From the NCBI GenBank assembly GCA_009741485.1, contig CM019238.1, forward strand, positions 12,111,030-12,175,029: 64,000 nucleotides of DNA. Reading direction: 5' to 3'. The position numbers and the translations under genes are program-made. Shown piece after piece: positions 1-33,539 of the stretch. This DNA comes from Malurus cyaneus samueli (taxonomy: Eukaryota; Chordata; Aves; Passeriformes; Maluridae). Positions within the stretch are counted from its first letter, which is position 1. Every line of letters starts with the position of its first letter. Under the pieces are notes generated by a model that saw only the letters and a program-made list of their open reading frames with translations, was not told the origin of the DNA and searched no databases.

Positions 1-1734
1 TTTTCTCCTGGGATACAACAGAGGGCTTTTGCCAGAGAGTAGATGTTGAAAGAGTTAACATAGAAAAGTTAAGATTTTTCAGTATTTCAGCTACCTTAAT
101 TGGGAACATGGCTAGATGAATTTAAAACAGCTGTTCTCTTTAAAACAGCTGAAGGTAGATTCTTCTAGATAACCCAGTAGAACTCTTATTTCTGTAGCTT
201 AATATTTATTATGGTACCTCCTTGCATTTTTTGTTAATCAAGACTGACTTGAGCATATTCCAATTTTCTACCTTCGGAGACTCTCGGTCTCATCAACTGA
301 TGATTCTTACATTTCTTTCATTGAACTGATACTATTAATGAAGAACATGCTGAGATGCACAAAGATGCACAGAGATGAGTTAAAATATAAGTTTAAAATA
401 TTTAATATTTTCAGGATTTTTTGATATGTATTTATATTGAAAAATCCACAGAAAAATTCCTTGTCTTGTATTACTGCAGAGGAAACACCTTTCACTGTCC
501 TGTGCCCCTGCTTATACTATGGCCTATCACAGCCATAATGACACCCTTCTCTGAGATGATTCACAGTTGCCATCTCCTGCAAAGACTGAGGACATAAATA
601 TCCACATTTTTTGCTTAATTTCAAATAATTATGACCAATCTGATTCACTGGAAGTTTAGGATCTGCAGCTGTGAAAGGAATATACTGTTTATCACCTTTA
701 ACAGTCACCATTCTCCAAAAGCTAAACCACACTTTCACAGAACCTGCACAATTCTCCTTGTCTGGTGCTTCAGCACAAGCATCTTACAGCTTGGGATAGC
801 TTCCATGCCTTCATTTTCCATGGCTAGAATTGCCTAAAAGGCAATTCAGGTGACAATAGTGACAGTACCTAGCAAAACTTGTAGCCCTGAATGGAAATCT
901 ACTCATAAATATACTGGTTTTCTTAATACAAAACCCACCTGCAGGATCTGACTACAGCACCAAAATATGTGGATTTTGCTTTTTATTTTTATTGTGGAGT
1001 TATTCTATTATGTCCTTGCCACTAAGGGCAGCAAACAGCTTCAAATGCCATGTACCAGGATACTGTTAAGGAAAAAGTTAACAATATCCAAAATGTGTCT
1101 GAGTGGGACCTCAAAAACATCTGCTCCATGTTCTCAAATTTTCCAATGCCAGGCACATCATCCAGGGTCTGACCAGGGTTTACTGCAGCCAAGATAACTT
1201 TAATGGGAATATATATACAAAAGAAAGTGGGGACTGTCAAGGTGACCCTCAAAAGGCTGAGGAGGGTAATGAGGCAAAGGGGAGGTGCTTGTGGGAGAGC
1301 TGTGCTGTGAAACAGAATAATGCAAATGAGGAAGTCACAGGTTGTTGAGTTGGATAAACAGCAAAAATGACCATGGCAAGGGGGATTAAGAAAGGAGAGA
1401 ACACGCTAAACAGAGCCTTTGGAGGACACAAGCAGAGGATGGAGACTCATAGTGGGGCAACAGAGACTGAAAGAATGGGATAGGTTGGTACAGTGACACA
1501 GAGGGACAGGGGGGCATGAAGTGGGTGATGATGTGGGAGGTATTTGATAGTGTCAGGGAAATACCTCTGTGGGTGAAATAAGCACGGCCACAATTACAAA
1601 ATGCCATCAGCCTTAGATACATTAGTAAGCGTGGGGCACATGAAAAAATGTTTTAGCTCTCTATAACCTACCTTCTTTCTCTGGTTATTTCTGTTCCTAA
1701 AGACTGCCTGAAACTGCCACCTGGAATATAAACA
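1..1734. other. Intergenic sequence without a recognisable gene
   Basis: Moderately AT-rich sequence up to the first CR1 element. All open frames here are short (under about 100 codons), and none has a recognisable motif or convincing splice context. No RNA gene or recent repeat was recognised by eye. Confidence 0.6.
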
Positions 1735-2160
1735 GATGAAGAGATGGAGCATCTCTCTTATGAGGAGAGGCTGAGACGATTGGGGTTGTTCATCCTGGAG
1801 AAGAGAAGCCCTGGGGTGACCTCATTGTGGCCTTCTGGAACCTGAAGGGAACCTACAAAAGAGGTGGAGAGAGATTATTTACAAAGGCCTGGAGTGACAG
1901 GACAAGGGGAAATGGCTTCAAATTAAAAGAGAATGTGTTTAGAATGGATATTAAGAGGAAATTCTCCCCTTTGAGGGTGGTGAGGCCCTGGCATAGGGTG
2001 CCCAGAGAACCTCTGTCTGCCCCATCCATATGTTTAAAGTGTTTAAAGTCAGATTGGATGGGGCTTGGAGCAACCTGGGATAGTGGAAGGTGTCCCTGTC
2101 CATGGCAGGGGGGTGGATGAAGATGGTTTTTAAGGTGCCTTCCAATCCATTCTGTGATTT
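1735..2160 (+). repeat. CR1 LINE fragment, sense orientation
   Basis: The segment carries the usual CR1 3'-region landmarks in order: GAGGAGAGGCTGAGACGATT near 1751, 'tgacctcattgtggccttc' near 1816, a run near 1900 matching the usual 'ggaaatggcttcaaatt', and 'ccttccaatccattctgtga' at the end. This is the 3' UTR-proximal part of a 5'-truncated LINE. It ends about 230 bp before the PABIR2 CpG island. Open frames inside it are not genes. Confidence 0.9.
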
Positions 2161-2795
2161 ATGGCTAGCTCCTCTGTTAAGGCAAACTGCAGACTCCCCA
2201 CTTCTTCCACGAGTTAAGACCCTCAGCGCTGTCTACCACTCAGTGGTGGCACTGACCTTCTAATCTATTTCACCACAACCTCCTCTAGGTCTAAACTAGG
2301 GCCACATATAGGTATTAAAGTATTTTGTAAACGTTTGGTTTTATTCCTTATTCCTGGAGCTGTCTGGGCCTGCACAGAACCACCCGCTCTTAATCGTGCG
2401 AGCGACAGCAGCTCGGTATGAACTCCGAGGCGTTATTTTCGCCATTTAGCGATCAGCTTTGTGGCCTTTGGCGAGAAGGCGCTGGCGAACACACTTTGGA
2501 CACCCAAAATGTGCCGGAGCCGCGGCCGAGCGGCCACAGCCGGAGCGCTGCGCCTGCGCCCTGTGGCCGGGCCGCCTGCGCTGGGCCGGGCGGGGAGAGC
2601 GGCCCGGGGCCGCGGGGCTGCGGGAATCAGCGGGGACCAGCGGGATTACAGGGATCGCGGGCACGGGCCATCCCCGGAGCCCGAGATGCGGCTCTTCGCT
2701 GCTGCGGCCGCCCCCCCCAGCGGGCTCGCAGGGCCGGGGCAGCGGCGGCCTGAGGCCGTGAATGGGCGGAGCGGGAGAGCCGGAGCCGCGCCGCG

Positions 2796-16499
<13,704 letters not shown>

Positions 16500-18430
16500 G
16501 AAGCAGGAATCTGCTGATGGACACCGGGAAACAGGCGGGATTTCACCCGGACTTTCTGTTGTGTGTAACCCATTCTGTTCCTCATAGGAACTTCCAGCAA
16601 TGCCATTACTTCCAGAAACCTTCCAGAATGGTTCCTTGAGGAGGAATTCCCTTTCTAGTGATTTGTGTGACATTAACTACAATACAGAAGCGTTTGGGCT
16701 GCAGACACGTCGGGTGCTCACACCAGTCAGCAGGCTGCTGGTTTGCAGTGGATGTGATCTCCTTGGCATGAGTTACAAATGCTGTACATGTGTCCTGCTT
16801 GTGGAAGACTTGGCTTGCCAGCAGCCAGTGTCCTCCCTGCCTGTGGAGGAGCAGATAACTCACATTTGTCTTCAGCCTAAAAAAACCAATGAAGCAGCTT
16901 ACTAATTGTTTCTATTCCCAGAGTGTTAGATATTTATATATTTTTTCTTCTTCATATGAAAGGGAGAATATTGCAGGGTGGAATTGATTATTATTATTAT
17001 TGTGTTCTATTATGATTGGCTCTTAATCAATTTTCTGTGTTCCAGTGGATGTCAGAAAAGAACAAATGGTGAATTGTCAAATTTATATGTTGGATTTTAT
17101 TCATGATCATGACTGCTCTTGTGACTAAATCTAAATTAGGTGTGGAACATTCTTCTGGGGTTTTGTATTACTTTCTTTTTCTTCCCCATTTAGATGATGT
17201 ATTGGAGTGGTAGATGCTTTGTTAAAGGTCTTTTAATAGGGAAAAATAGTGACAATATTTGGAACAATACATTAAATCCTGAGGTTTTAGTATTTAGTAA
17301 TTCAGAAATTAATTATTTTAGCAGTCAGTATTTGTCCTCGTATATGACAAATACAGTGAGGAATCTTGAATGCCTTTCTACAGGCTGAGGCCATCAAGCA
17401 TAATTAATCTGTGTTTAATTTCCTGATGTCGCTTCCTCGAACAATGACATCAAGTCATTTCTGCTGTTGGAAACTTCAGATGCCGATTGGAAGGCGAGAA
17501 TCTGGTAATCTGAGATGTTTGAAAAGTCAGTGTGTTGAGGCACCCTGATCTCAACCCTGAAATTCCCCAAGCAGGAGGAAGAATTTGCAGACCCCCCCAT
17601 GGACAGCTGTCTGGGATTTTGCAGTGACAGCCTCACTGGGCTTGTGCAGCTGCACTCCCCCAGCTGGGTCCCCCTTTGCACATGTCTGTGCATCTGTGCT
17701 ATGTGCTTTCAAACCTTCTCTCCAGAGAGGTTAATAATGAAGCAAAATGTTTTATTTTTAAACGCTAAATCTCTGTAGTGTGTCATAAAGTGAGGAAACT
17801 TCCTCAGGTAGGAGAAAAGCCTGCCCTGAACTCTGCTGTGAAAAGATTCACATGGATGAAGCTTTGACTGGCAGCAGCCATCAAAATGAGAAAGAGATGA
17901 CTTGGAGGGCAAAGACCTGGTGACCTGAGGGCCAGTGACCCATTTCTGTGTGTCCTTATTGTAGAGAGAAACTAGAATGTATTTAATAGTCTCTGTTCTA
18001 GTAAAATACGACATGGTTTACTTCTGGTATCATTCCTCTTAAATTATTGTAATAATCACCCTGCTGGTTGCAGTCCCTGCCTGAGTCCAGCTGCCCTTTG
18101 TCCCCGAGCAGATGTGCACGGGAGTGCCGGGCTCTGTTTGCTCTCTCTGCTGAGGCAAAGTTTGGGTTTGCAGTTTCAGGTTTGTGCCAAAGAGTTGCTG
18201 TGCGTTCACTCTTCTGTGGTGAGAGCAAGACTCTTTTTTTAAAAATCTTGCTTATTTCTTAAGAATGAACCTCCTGGTGTCTCTTGCAATCTTTGTCAGA
18301 AGACACATCAGTATAGGGAGGTTTAATAGCTGAGTGTGGGTCAACTTGTCTCTTTTCTGTTGAATATTTATGCTATTTTTCAAATAAGTGCCAATAAATG
18401 GAAAAATAAATGTGTTTTGCTGTTTCCGCA
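16500..18430 (+). other. PABIR2: PABIR2 3' untranslated region
   Basis: About 1.9 kb from the stop to a pair of AATAAA hexamers. AT-rich patches include a run of ATT triplets near 16990. Open frames here have no recognisable features and are read as UTR. Confidence 0.7.
18393..18410 (+). terminator. PABIR2: Polyadenylation signals of PABIR2
   Basis: Two AATAAA hexamers, at 18393-18398 and 18405-18410, are followed by the GT/T-rich 'tgtgttttgctgtttc'. This is the first strong signal pair with a downstream GU-rich element after the stop codon. Cleavage is expected at about 18420-18435. Confidence 0.7.
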
Positions 18431-18784
18431 CTGTTTAAGATAACCATATTCTTATTTTCATCTGGGATTAAATGCTTTCTGTTAAAATCAGAATATCTGT
18501 TGCAATTTACTTCCATCCAGTCTAGTTAACATGTAAGTTGGCATTAAAATCTGCAGCAGACTTACCTTGTTTTACCTTGTGCAATGCTGTCTTGCAGGTC
18601 TGTGACAACTCTAGGAATATAGAAGAATAAACCCAAACATTTTTGAAATATTTTAATAGCTACACATGTAGAGGAAGTCATGGTGAAATGGTTTGGAAGA
18701 CAGAAGCTGCTCCTGGCTGATGGAAAGTACTGAGGGTCTTAGCTCTTGGGAAGAAGTTGTGGTTTGCCTTAATAGGGCAGTTAA

Positions 18785-18955
18785 TCATAGAATTATAGAA
18801 TGGGTTAGGTTGGAAGAGACCTTAAAAAGCAGGGATTGTCCAAACTTGTTCTACCCCATGCCCTGTGCCTTCCACTATCCCAGGTTGCTCCAAGCCCTGT
18901 CCAACCTGGCCATGAACACTTGAAGGAATGGGGAATCCACAGCCTCTTTGGGCCA
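18785..18955 (-). repeat. CR1 LINE 3' fragment, antisense
   Basis: Runs from CATAGAATTATAGAATGGGT through 'ttggaagagacctta' and 'tgtgccttccactatcccag' to 'ggttgctccaagccctgtcc' and 'ccaacctggccatgaacact'. This is the reverse complement of the CR1 3' end, with the 8-bp terminal repeat visible. Confidence 0.93.
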
Positions 18956-20533
18956 ATTAATGCTGTTGGAGGAGAGTGAAATGGTGATTTATCTGCATCT
19001 GTTCCTTTCCTTGCTCTTGCAAAACAGAAATTGCTTTGAACTTGTGGAAAAGCATCTCAATGCTTTATCTCCACGTCATCAAGAAGCTGGGCTTTTGCGC
19101 CCTGGAGTCAGGAGACATGTATAGGGGGTTTTTTCCCATTAAAAGAAAAAATTTTGGAACCAAATTATGCTCCAACATGTATCTGGATGCAGGGAATCAG
19201 GATGTTATACAATGCACATAATCAACCCTGTACTTGTCTAGTAACTCATGCTTTTAATATTGCCTTCGCTTCTCTCTGGAATTCTGCCATGAACGGCACC
19301 TTCCAAAAATCACACTTGTGTTTGGCACTTGCTTGGTCTGGTTGAAAATTATCCTGCAGGATTTGTTGGCAGTTACATCGGATCCACTGTGTCTTCCTTG
19401 ACAACTGATGGGTGTTTTTCTTCCTTCCACCTTCTCCAGAGTGACACAGTTGCTGAGAGAACGTCGGTAACGGTGCCAGTGCTCAGGGGGCTGTATTTTT
19501 GGAATGAGCCCTTCGGTAGTTGCTGCATTTAGCAGAGGGATAGATACTTCCCTCTGGAAGAGAGGTACAAATGCCAGGAAAAATGAGCCTGTGCCTCAGC
19601 TCGACTGACTTGCAGGATCTTCTGTGTGCTGCCAGCGAGGCGGGTGACCTGAATGCTCAGCTGAGCAGCTGCCCCAGGTCCTCCTGAGATCACTGTAAGA
19701 CCTTACTCCTAAATTCTTTCTTTTCACCTATTTTCAGATAACTTGAGCGTAAATGACCACCAACCCATAGAAACGAAACAAGTCTCTAAAGTCAAAGTGA
19801 GACTGAGATATTTCCATTTATAGATGCGTGCTGTGGTTCCAGCACCAGTGCTGTGTTTGTGAGTCCAGCCCTGCTATTGTGCAATGATTTGCCAGTGAAG
19901 TGACTGGAGGGACCTCTGGCACTCCATGAGCTTGAGAACAGCTTGTGCCTCTCTTAGCAGTCATCATTTCAGAAATGTTCACTTTATGCTGTTGTATTCT
20001 TGCATATGTTGGCGTCGTAACTCATTTACTTAAAATAGAAAGCTTCAGGAGTCATAATTAAACTGTGCGAGCTCTTCCTATCCTGTTTTAAGCAACCTTT
20101 CTCATCACCAACAGGCAGATGGAGTTTAAGTTGATCCCTCTTCTCCTGGAAGCAACAAGTTAAAATATTTGTAAATGCAACTGAATGTTTACAGCTATAG
20201 TATAGTAATTAAAACGTTACTGATGCAGAGAGGAGTGATTGGCAAGAATCCTTTTCAATAACTGGGTGCAAAAATTGTCACCTCAGCTTAATTTTGTAGG
20301 GGATTGTTTTACCTGTACCAGTGTAGCCTTCCCATTTCTGCACATCTGGTGGGAGCATCCTTTCTTGATAAACTTGAGAGCAATCACCAGCCAGCCCAGG
20401 CTGTGCTCAGGAGGTGCCTTTCCTCTGGCACGGAGCACTCGGGGCAGGCAGACACCCCAAAAACGCAGACCCCACACACATGGAGACTGCTTCCACCACT
20501 GGGGCTTTGTGGCAGATGCTCGAGAGAGGAGGC

Positions 20534-20554
20534 AAAAAAAAAAAAAAAAAAAAA
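20534..20554. repeat. Poly(A) tract
   Basis: 21 consecutive A. A retroposed gene body upstream is not evident, so it is treated as a simple repeat. Confidence 0.9.
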
Positions 20555-23500
20555 TCAACCTCTGAAGGAGAATAACCTTGTTTGACTTTCAGTAGCTGGC
20601 TCTGGAGCAGAAATTTCAGAAGGGGGGAGGAGCCGGGTGCTTTTAAACTAAAACCAAACACAGCCTCCACACGGCTTCGTGCTGGCTCCCCTGTGTCTCT
20701 CAAGGAACTGGTGAGGCATCCCCAATGCCACAAAGATGCCTCAGATAAATCTGGCATTTATCAAATTTAATTTTCTTCTGTTAGTTTGGTTTCTTATTCT
20801 TTTACTTGCTTCATAAGAGCCTTAGAAAATGCTTGCTATTTTAAGATTTCATTCCATGACAAATAATTGTATGCAAATGTTTCAAATTTTGCTGGACATC
20901 AACCCGGGTAGGAAGACCTGCTCAAGAGGAAGCAGGTTTTTCTGCAGGGACTAATCCTTGGAAATGTGATTTTCATGGTTACTTTCTGCCCTTTTGTGGA
21001 GAAAAGTCAAACCCATGATGTGCATAGCACACGTTGGGGTTTGTGGCACAGAAAACGGGTGCTGTGTTGTCTTTCAAGCCAGTTTAAATAAAGCTGGCAC
21101 TGAAATCGCTGCAAGAAGCTTCCTGCTAAAAATACATCTGCATCCTTTAAGTGCATTTACTTCAGCAGTCGGTTTGGATTGTGGAGATTCCTGGCAGATT
21201 CCTGAGGGAAAAGCACTAATGGGTTTGGTGATGCTGATGGAACACGGGTTTCCAGAACCTTGCTGCAGTTTTATTTGTCTCTTGATGGTGGTTTCTTGTT
21301 TGTCAAAGAAAATGCTCATCTAATGCTTTGATGCTCATACCTCAGGCCACTGAGTGCAGATTTTCAGAGAACACTCTCATTTTGTTACTGTAAATCATAT
21401 TTTGCTATTGTAGATTTTATTGTTAATTTATTTTTTTTAACTGGAAACATGGATTTAAGTTCCATTACAGGGCAGCCGTTACTCAGGTAGACATTTTTAC
21501 CAGCCCTTTTCCTCACCGTGAGGAGAACCCATTGCTTCGATCACTGTAATCTTGGTTGTGCTCTTGTCTAAATTATTTTTTTGCATTCTCTGCTCTTTCA
21601 AAGACCAACGTGGTCGCTTTGCCTGCCTGTAATTCCACATTTTGTTGTCAGCGTGGTTATACAGCTCTGCAGATTTTCAAGAGCTGATGTGCATTAGCTA
21701 CAGCTCATTATCCAAAGCAAACAGCTTGTTAGTGTTCAGTGGAGAGCTTCTATAGAAGACAAAAATACACCCAAAAGCGAGTGTGTCCCCTTAGCCATTC
21801 TGGCTGTGAGGCTCCGAGTGTCGCCTGCCCGTGTTCATTCCTCCTTTTCCGAGGATTCATTTGTTCTCCAGGCTCCTTTCATTGAGGTCGTTTTCTGTAA
21901 ATGGCTCTTGCCTTTTCATAGCGATGGTTTCCCAATCCTCCCCAGCTCCTGTGGGGCAGTAACAAGTGAGTGATGGGCTTTGGCAGCAGTGAACTTCACT
22001 CTCCCTCAGACGTTTCAGTCTTCATTTAATTTCCTCAGGTAGCACATTATACCTGCAGGAGACTCCAGCATGATTACCTTGGGCTGTTTCTCCTCCAGCT
22101 CCAGCAGGAGATGGTGCCTCCCTCCTCTGCAGTGAGCAGGTGAGTGCCCTGTTCCCAGGGGGGAATCTGTTTTCCCTGCCACTCTGCCCCTCTCTCTGCA
22201 CACAGCTGGCAGAAGATGATTTAAGGTTTGGGGTTTTTTTAAGACTTCCTGTTCCTTAAATTTGACGTTGCCCTGAGTGTAAGCCTGAAATGTGAGATTC
22301 ACACTCCTGACGAAGGAAAGGGGCGATAGAACGTGGCATTTATAAGGAAAGCTGTTACAAGGAAAGCGAGGTATCTTAAATGTACATTGACAAATGAGGA
22401 CTAAAATACAATGATTTATTGCCAAACCTATTTGGCTGCCTCTTTCCAGTTTAGGCTTGTTGGTTATCAGATACTTGTATGTATGAGCATAAGATGAAAT
22501 AGCATATGATTGGCTTTGACAGTAGTTAATTAGCTGATTGCAGGATTCCTGTTTCATGTTGAAGGCACAGTTCTGTGCATGGCTTCTCCTGGAGCTGTTT
22601 TAAGAGGAGCAGTGACTGTTCCCATCTGACAGCAACGCTCTGTTCTCTTCCTGCAGCATCTCTTGAGACGTGTCAGCAGCAGCTCAGCTTTTCCCTTTAG
22701 AAGCAGGGACTGTTCCTGGGTGGTGGCCGTGTGAGGATGCTGGACCTGCTCTCCAGGGCTCCATCATCACCCACAGTCCCTGGAGAATGGCCTGACACCC
22801 CTGGAGCCCTGGAGCAGTGACACTAGTCTAGCGCAGTTTCAAGCACTCTGTGATTCACTCCTCCAGAGAAACAGGATAATCTCAGGACTTTCTGATCCAG
22901 ACAAGTGCAAACACCTAGAGAAGATCGTGTACCAAGCCCACAGTGACTGGGAGGGACGCTCCCCAGAGCGATCTCGGCAGCGTTCCCACTTCCTGCTGCC
23001 AGCACGGCTCGTCTGAGATATCGGTGCCATAGCAAGCGCTGGGTAAACACCAGGATTGTTTCTGCTGGATGATCTCAAAACCCTCCCAACTGTCTGCTGA
23101 AAATACTTGCCCATTGCAAGGAAATGACTGTTTGTTTGCGTTAGGAGTCAGGAATGGGAAATGACGTGAACACTAAACTGTTTTTCCTGGTGTTTCTAAG
23201 AGGTATATTCACTGTCTCGGATCTTATTTCCAAAGGCGTTCAGTGTTTTCTGAAACTCTGGTACATCATTATTAGAGGTATGTACATGCACATAAATATA
23301 CATGAAATCAGGAAATATCCTACAAATCTTTGTATCTACCTGGTAAAATTTTACTGGTGTTCTGCTATGACTGTGCTGTAACATAATTTGATATATTCCC
23401 CCTCAGTCCTGAAATGAAACTGTCCTCAGATCTTGTTTTCCCAACTGGGATAAATCTGTGATTCTCCAATGTGCTGCAACCTCCCTGAAGGAGAAAGAAG

Positions 23501-24258
23501 TCAAAATTCACACTTGTCATCCTTATTTCACCCAAGAACCAGTTTTATCTGCATTTACTGAGTTACGCTGTGCATTTAATCTTTTTTTTTTTCTGTGTAT
23601 TGATCTTTGCTTGCCTTGAAAAAGAGGTGGTCCAATGTTTTTAGTCTTTTGTTGACAATAACTTTTTGTTCCTGATTTCTTTAGTCAAGGTATTTTTCTA
23701 AACCAATCATTGCTATTCGGATTTCTTGAAAATGACTGCTGTTGTCTGTGTCCTGTGATCTCCCTTCTCTGTGCATGTACTGTCCTGCAGGACTGAGGCA
23801 GCTGCAGGTGTCAGATCTGGCTACAGAGACTCTGAGTTCCTACAGGTGAGATTGTCACTTCTGTCCTTCTGTGACTGCCTGGCAAAATATGATCCTGGTC
23901 CATGACTGGAATGCCATTTTATAGGGAAAAAAGTAGGTTTGTGTTGGGCTTTCTTAATCAGCTTGGGCACAATAAAATGTTTAGTCTGCTGTTGGGTGCT
24001 AAGATAAGGTACCACATGGCACTTTTATCTCCCCAACTTCTGCTCCATTCCCTCGCCACTCCGCAGGCAGCAGCAGGTTAAAGCACCTTGTGAAAATCAG
24101 AATTCACAGTGTAGGTACTGAGGAAGAGTGAAGCTACAAGAACAGAGCCCTGCAGAAAACACTGACCCAGCCACGAGCTCAGTGCTGGAGGGGAGGGCTG
24201 TGCCTGCTGCTGGCTCTGGCACATGGCCTTCTCAACCAGCTGGGAACCTTTTTTTGGC

Positions 24259-24274
24259 TTTTTTTTTTTTTTTT
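24259..24274. repeat. Poly(T) tract
   Basis: 16 consecutive T, preceded by another short T run. Confidence 0.9.
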
Positions 24275-24879
24275 GGTGAATGTTAATGTTTGACTTTATC
24301 ATCTGATGCTGATAGATGACACAATCCCAGTTCTTCTGCGAGTCAAACTGAAGTAACATTATATAAGAAAATATGTAGTGGCTAACATTTTTCAACTTCT
24401 CTTTCTCCTTTTTTCTTTTCTTTTACAGAACACTGGGTTTTGCACAATTTCTCTGTATTTCCATGCATAAGCAGAAAAGTGACCCATAAGAGGGGGGAAG
24501 AAAGTTTGATTTCCAAATGGTTTTTTATTCATATCAGAGCATATGCTATAGACTTCTTACAAACAAAGATTCGTCTGTATGAATCCAACGCAGTAATAGC
24601 TGCCCTTTTAAAATTAACATCTCAACAATGAAATGTCAAATGTAAGGGGAATACTTGTTGTATGAAACAAGATTAATGTTCACCTCAAATATGAAACTGC
24701 TATTTGAGCATGAGTTTGTGATAGAAAAGAAATGGGGGAGGGATGTAGAGAAATGCTTTTGCTATTACACTTAGTTTGGTCTCTAAAATAGAAGAAATGG
24801 TGAATTTTGTATTAGTATGAGGTCAGCTTCTGTTAATGCCACTTCCAAGCGTCCCTAAGAAATGAAGGGATCTGATTAC

Positions 24880-25515
24880 AGAACTTGTTTTTATTGTCTA
24901 TAATTGTGGTACAAAATGGCTGTTGCAAGAAATTATTTCTCAGGTAAGAAAACGAGCACTCAACGATACATTGGTAATGATAAAGTAAGAAATTTGAGAA
25001 TTACTTCTTCATCTAAAATTCATGGTTTATTTCATAGTTTCACTGATGGAATTTTTCATTTTCTTCAATGATCAGTCCCGACTCTCACCCCTCTGGTATG
25101 TATATACAGAAGTGTTATGTGCCAGCCTCGGCAGGTACAACCACAAACCAAATGAGCGTTTTTACAGAAGACAGTTTGCTTTTATAGTGATCACGCACTG
25201 ATGTGAACATAGACTAAAAATAACAAATGTTGCTTTAATAAGGATTTTTTACAGTAGGCATAGATATAAAAGTTTTTTCAAATTATTTTCACAGGTATCA
25301 CTGAACATTTCATAGCTGTCTGTTACAGAAGCACCGCAAAGTGCTTTGAGTCTTTCATTTATTATACACAGTTAAAATATATTACACTTCTGAAGGTATC
25401 TTAAATCACTGAACAGTTTTGCTAGCATCTTAACGAGCCAAATGGGAGTAAAAGGCAGTCCACATTCATGATGTGAATATACAGTAAGGTGTTTGACATC
25501 CTATGAACTCATTGC
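24880..25515 (-). other. MOSPD1: MOSPD1 3' untranslated region (approximate)
   Basis: This runs downstream of the MOSPD1 stop on the minus strand. Candidate poly(A) signals, seen as TTTATT on the plus strand, lie at 25358-25363, 25026-25031 and 24890-24895. The last was taken as a provisional end. The true end could be nearer to or further from the stop. Confidence 0.45.

Positions 25516-33539
<8,024 letters not shown>

Larger units (their letters stand above)
18431..24880. other. Intergenic region between converging PABIR2 and MOSPD1
   Basis: About 6.4 kb with one antisense CR1 fragment (18785-18955) and two homopolymer tracts. The longest ATG open frame is 22015-22557 on the minus strand (180 codons), with no recognisable domain. 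I see no PABIR3/FAM122C-like exon; in mammals that gene sits beside PABIR2. Confidence 0.6.

Noticed and set aside
1827..2120. 97-codon frame near the left edge
   Set aside because: It lies entirely inside a CR1 fragment and is non-autonomous repeat sequence.
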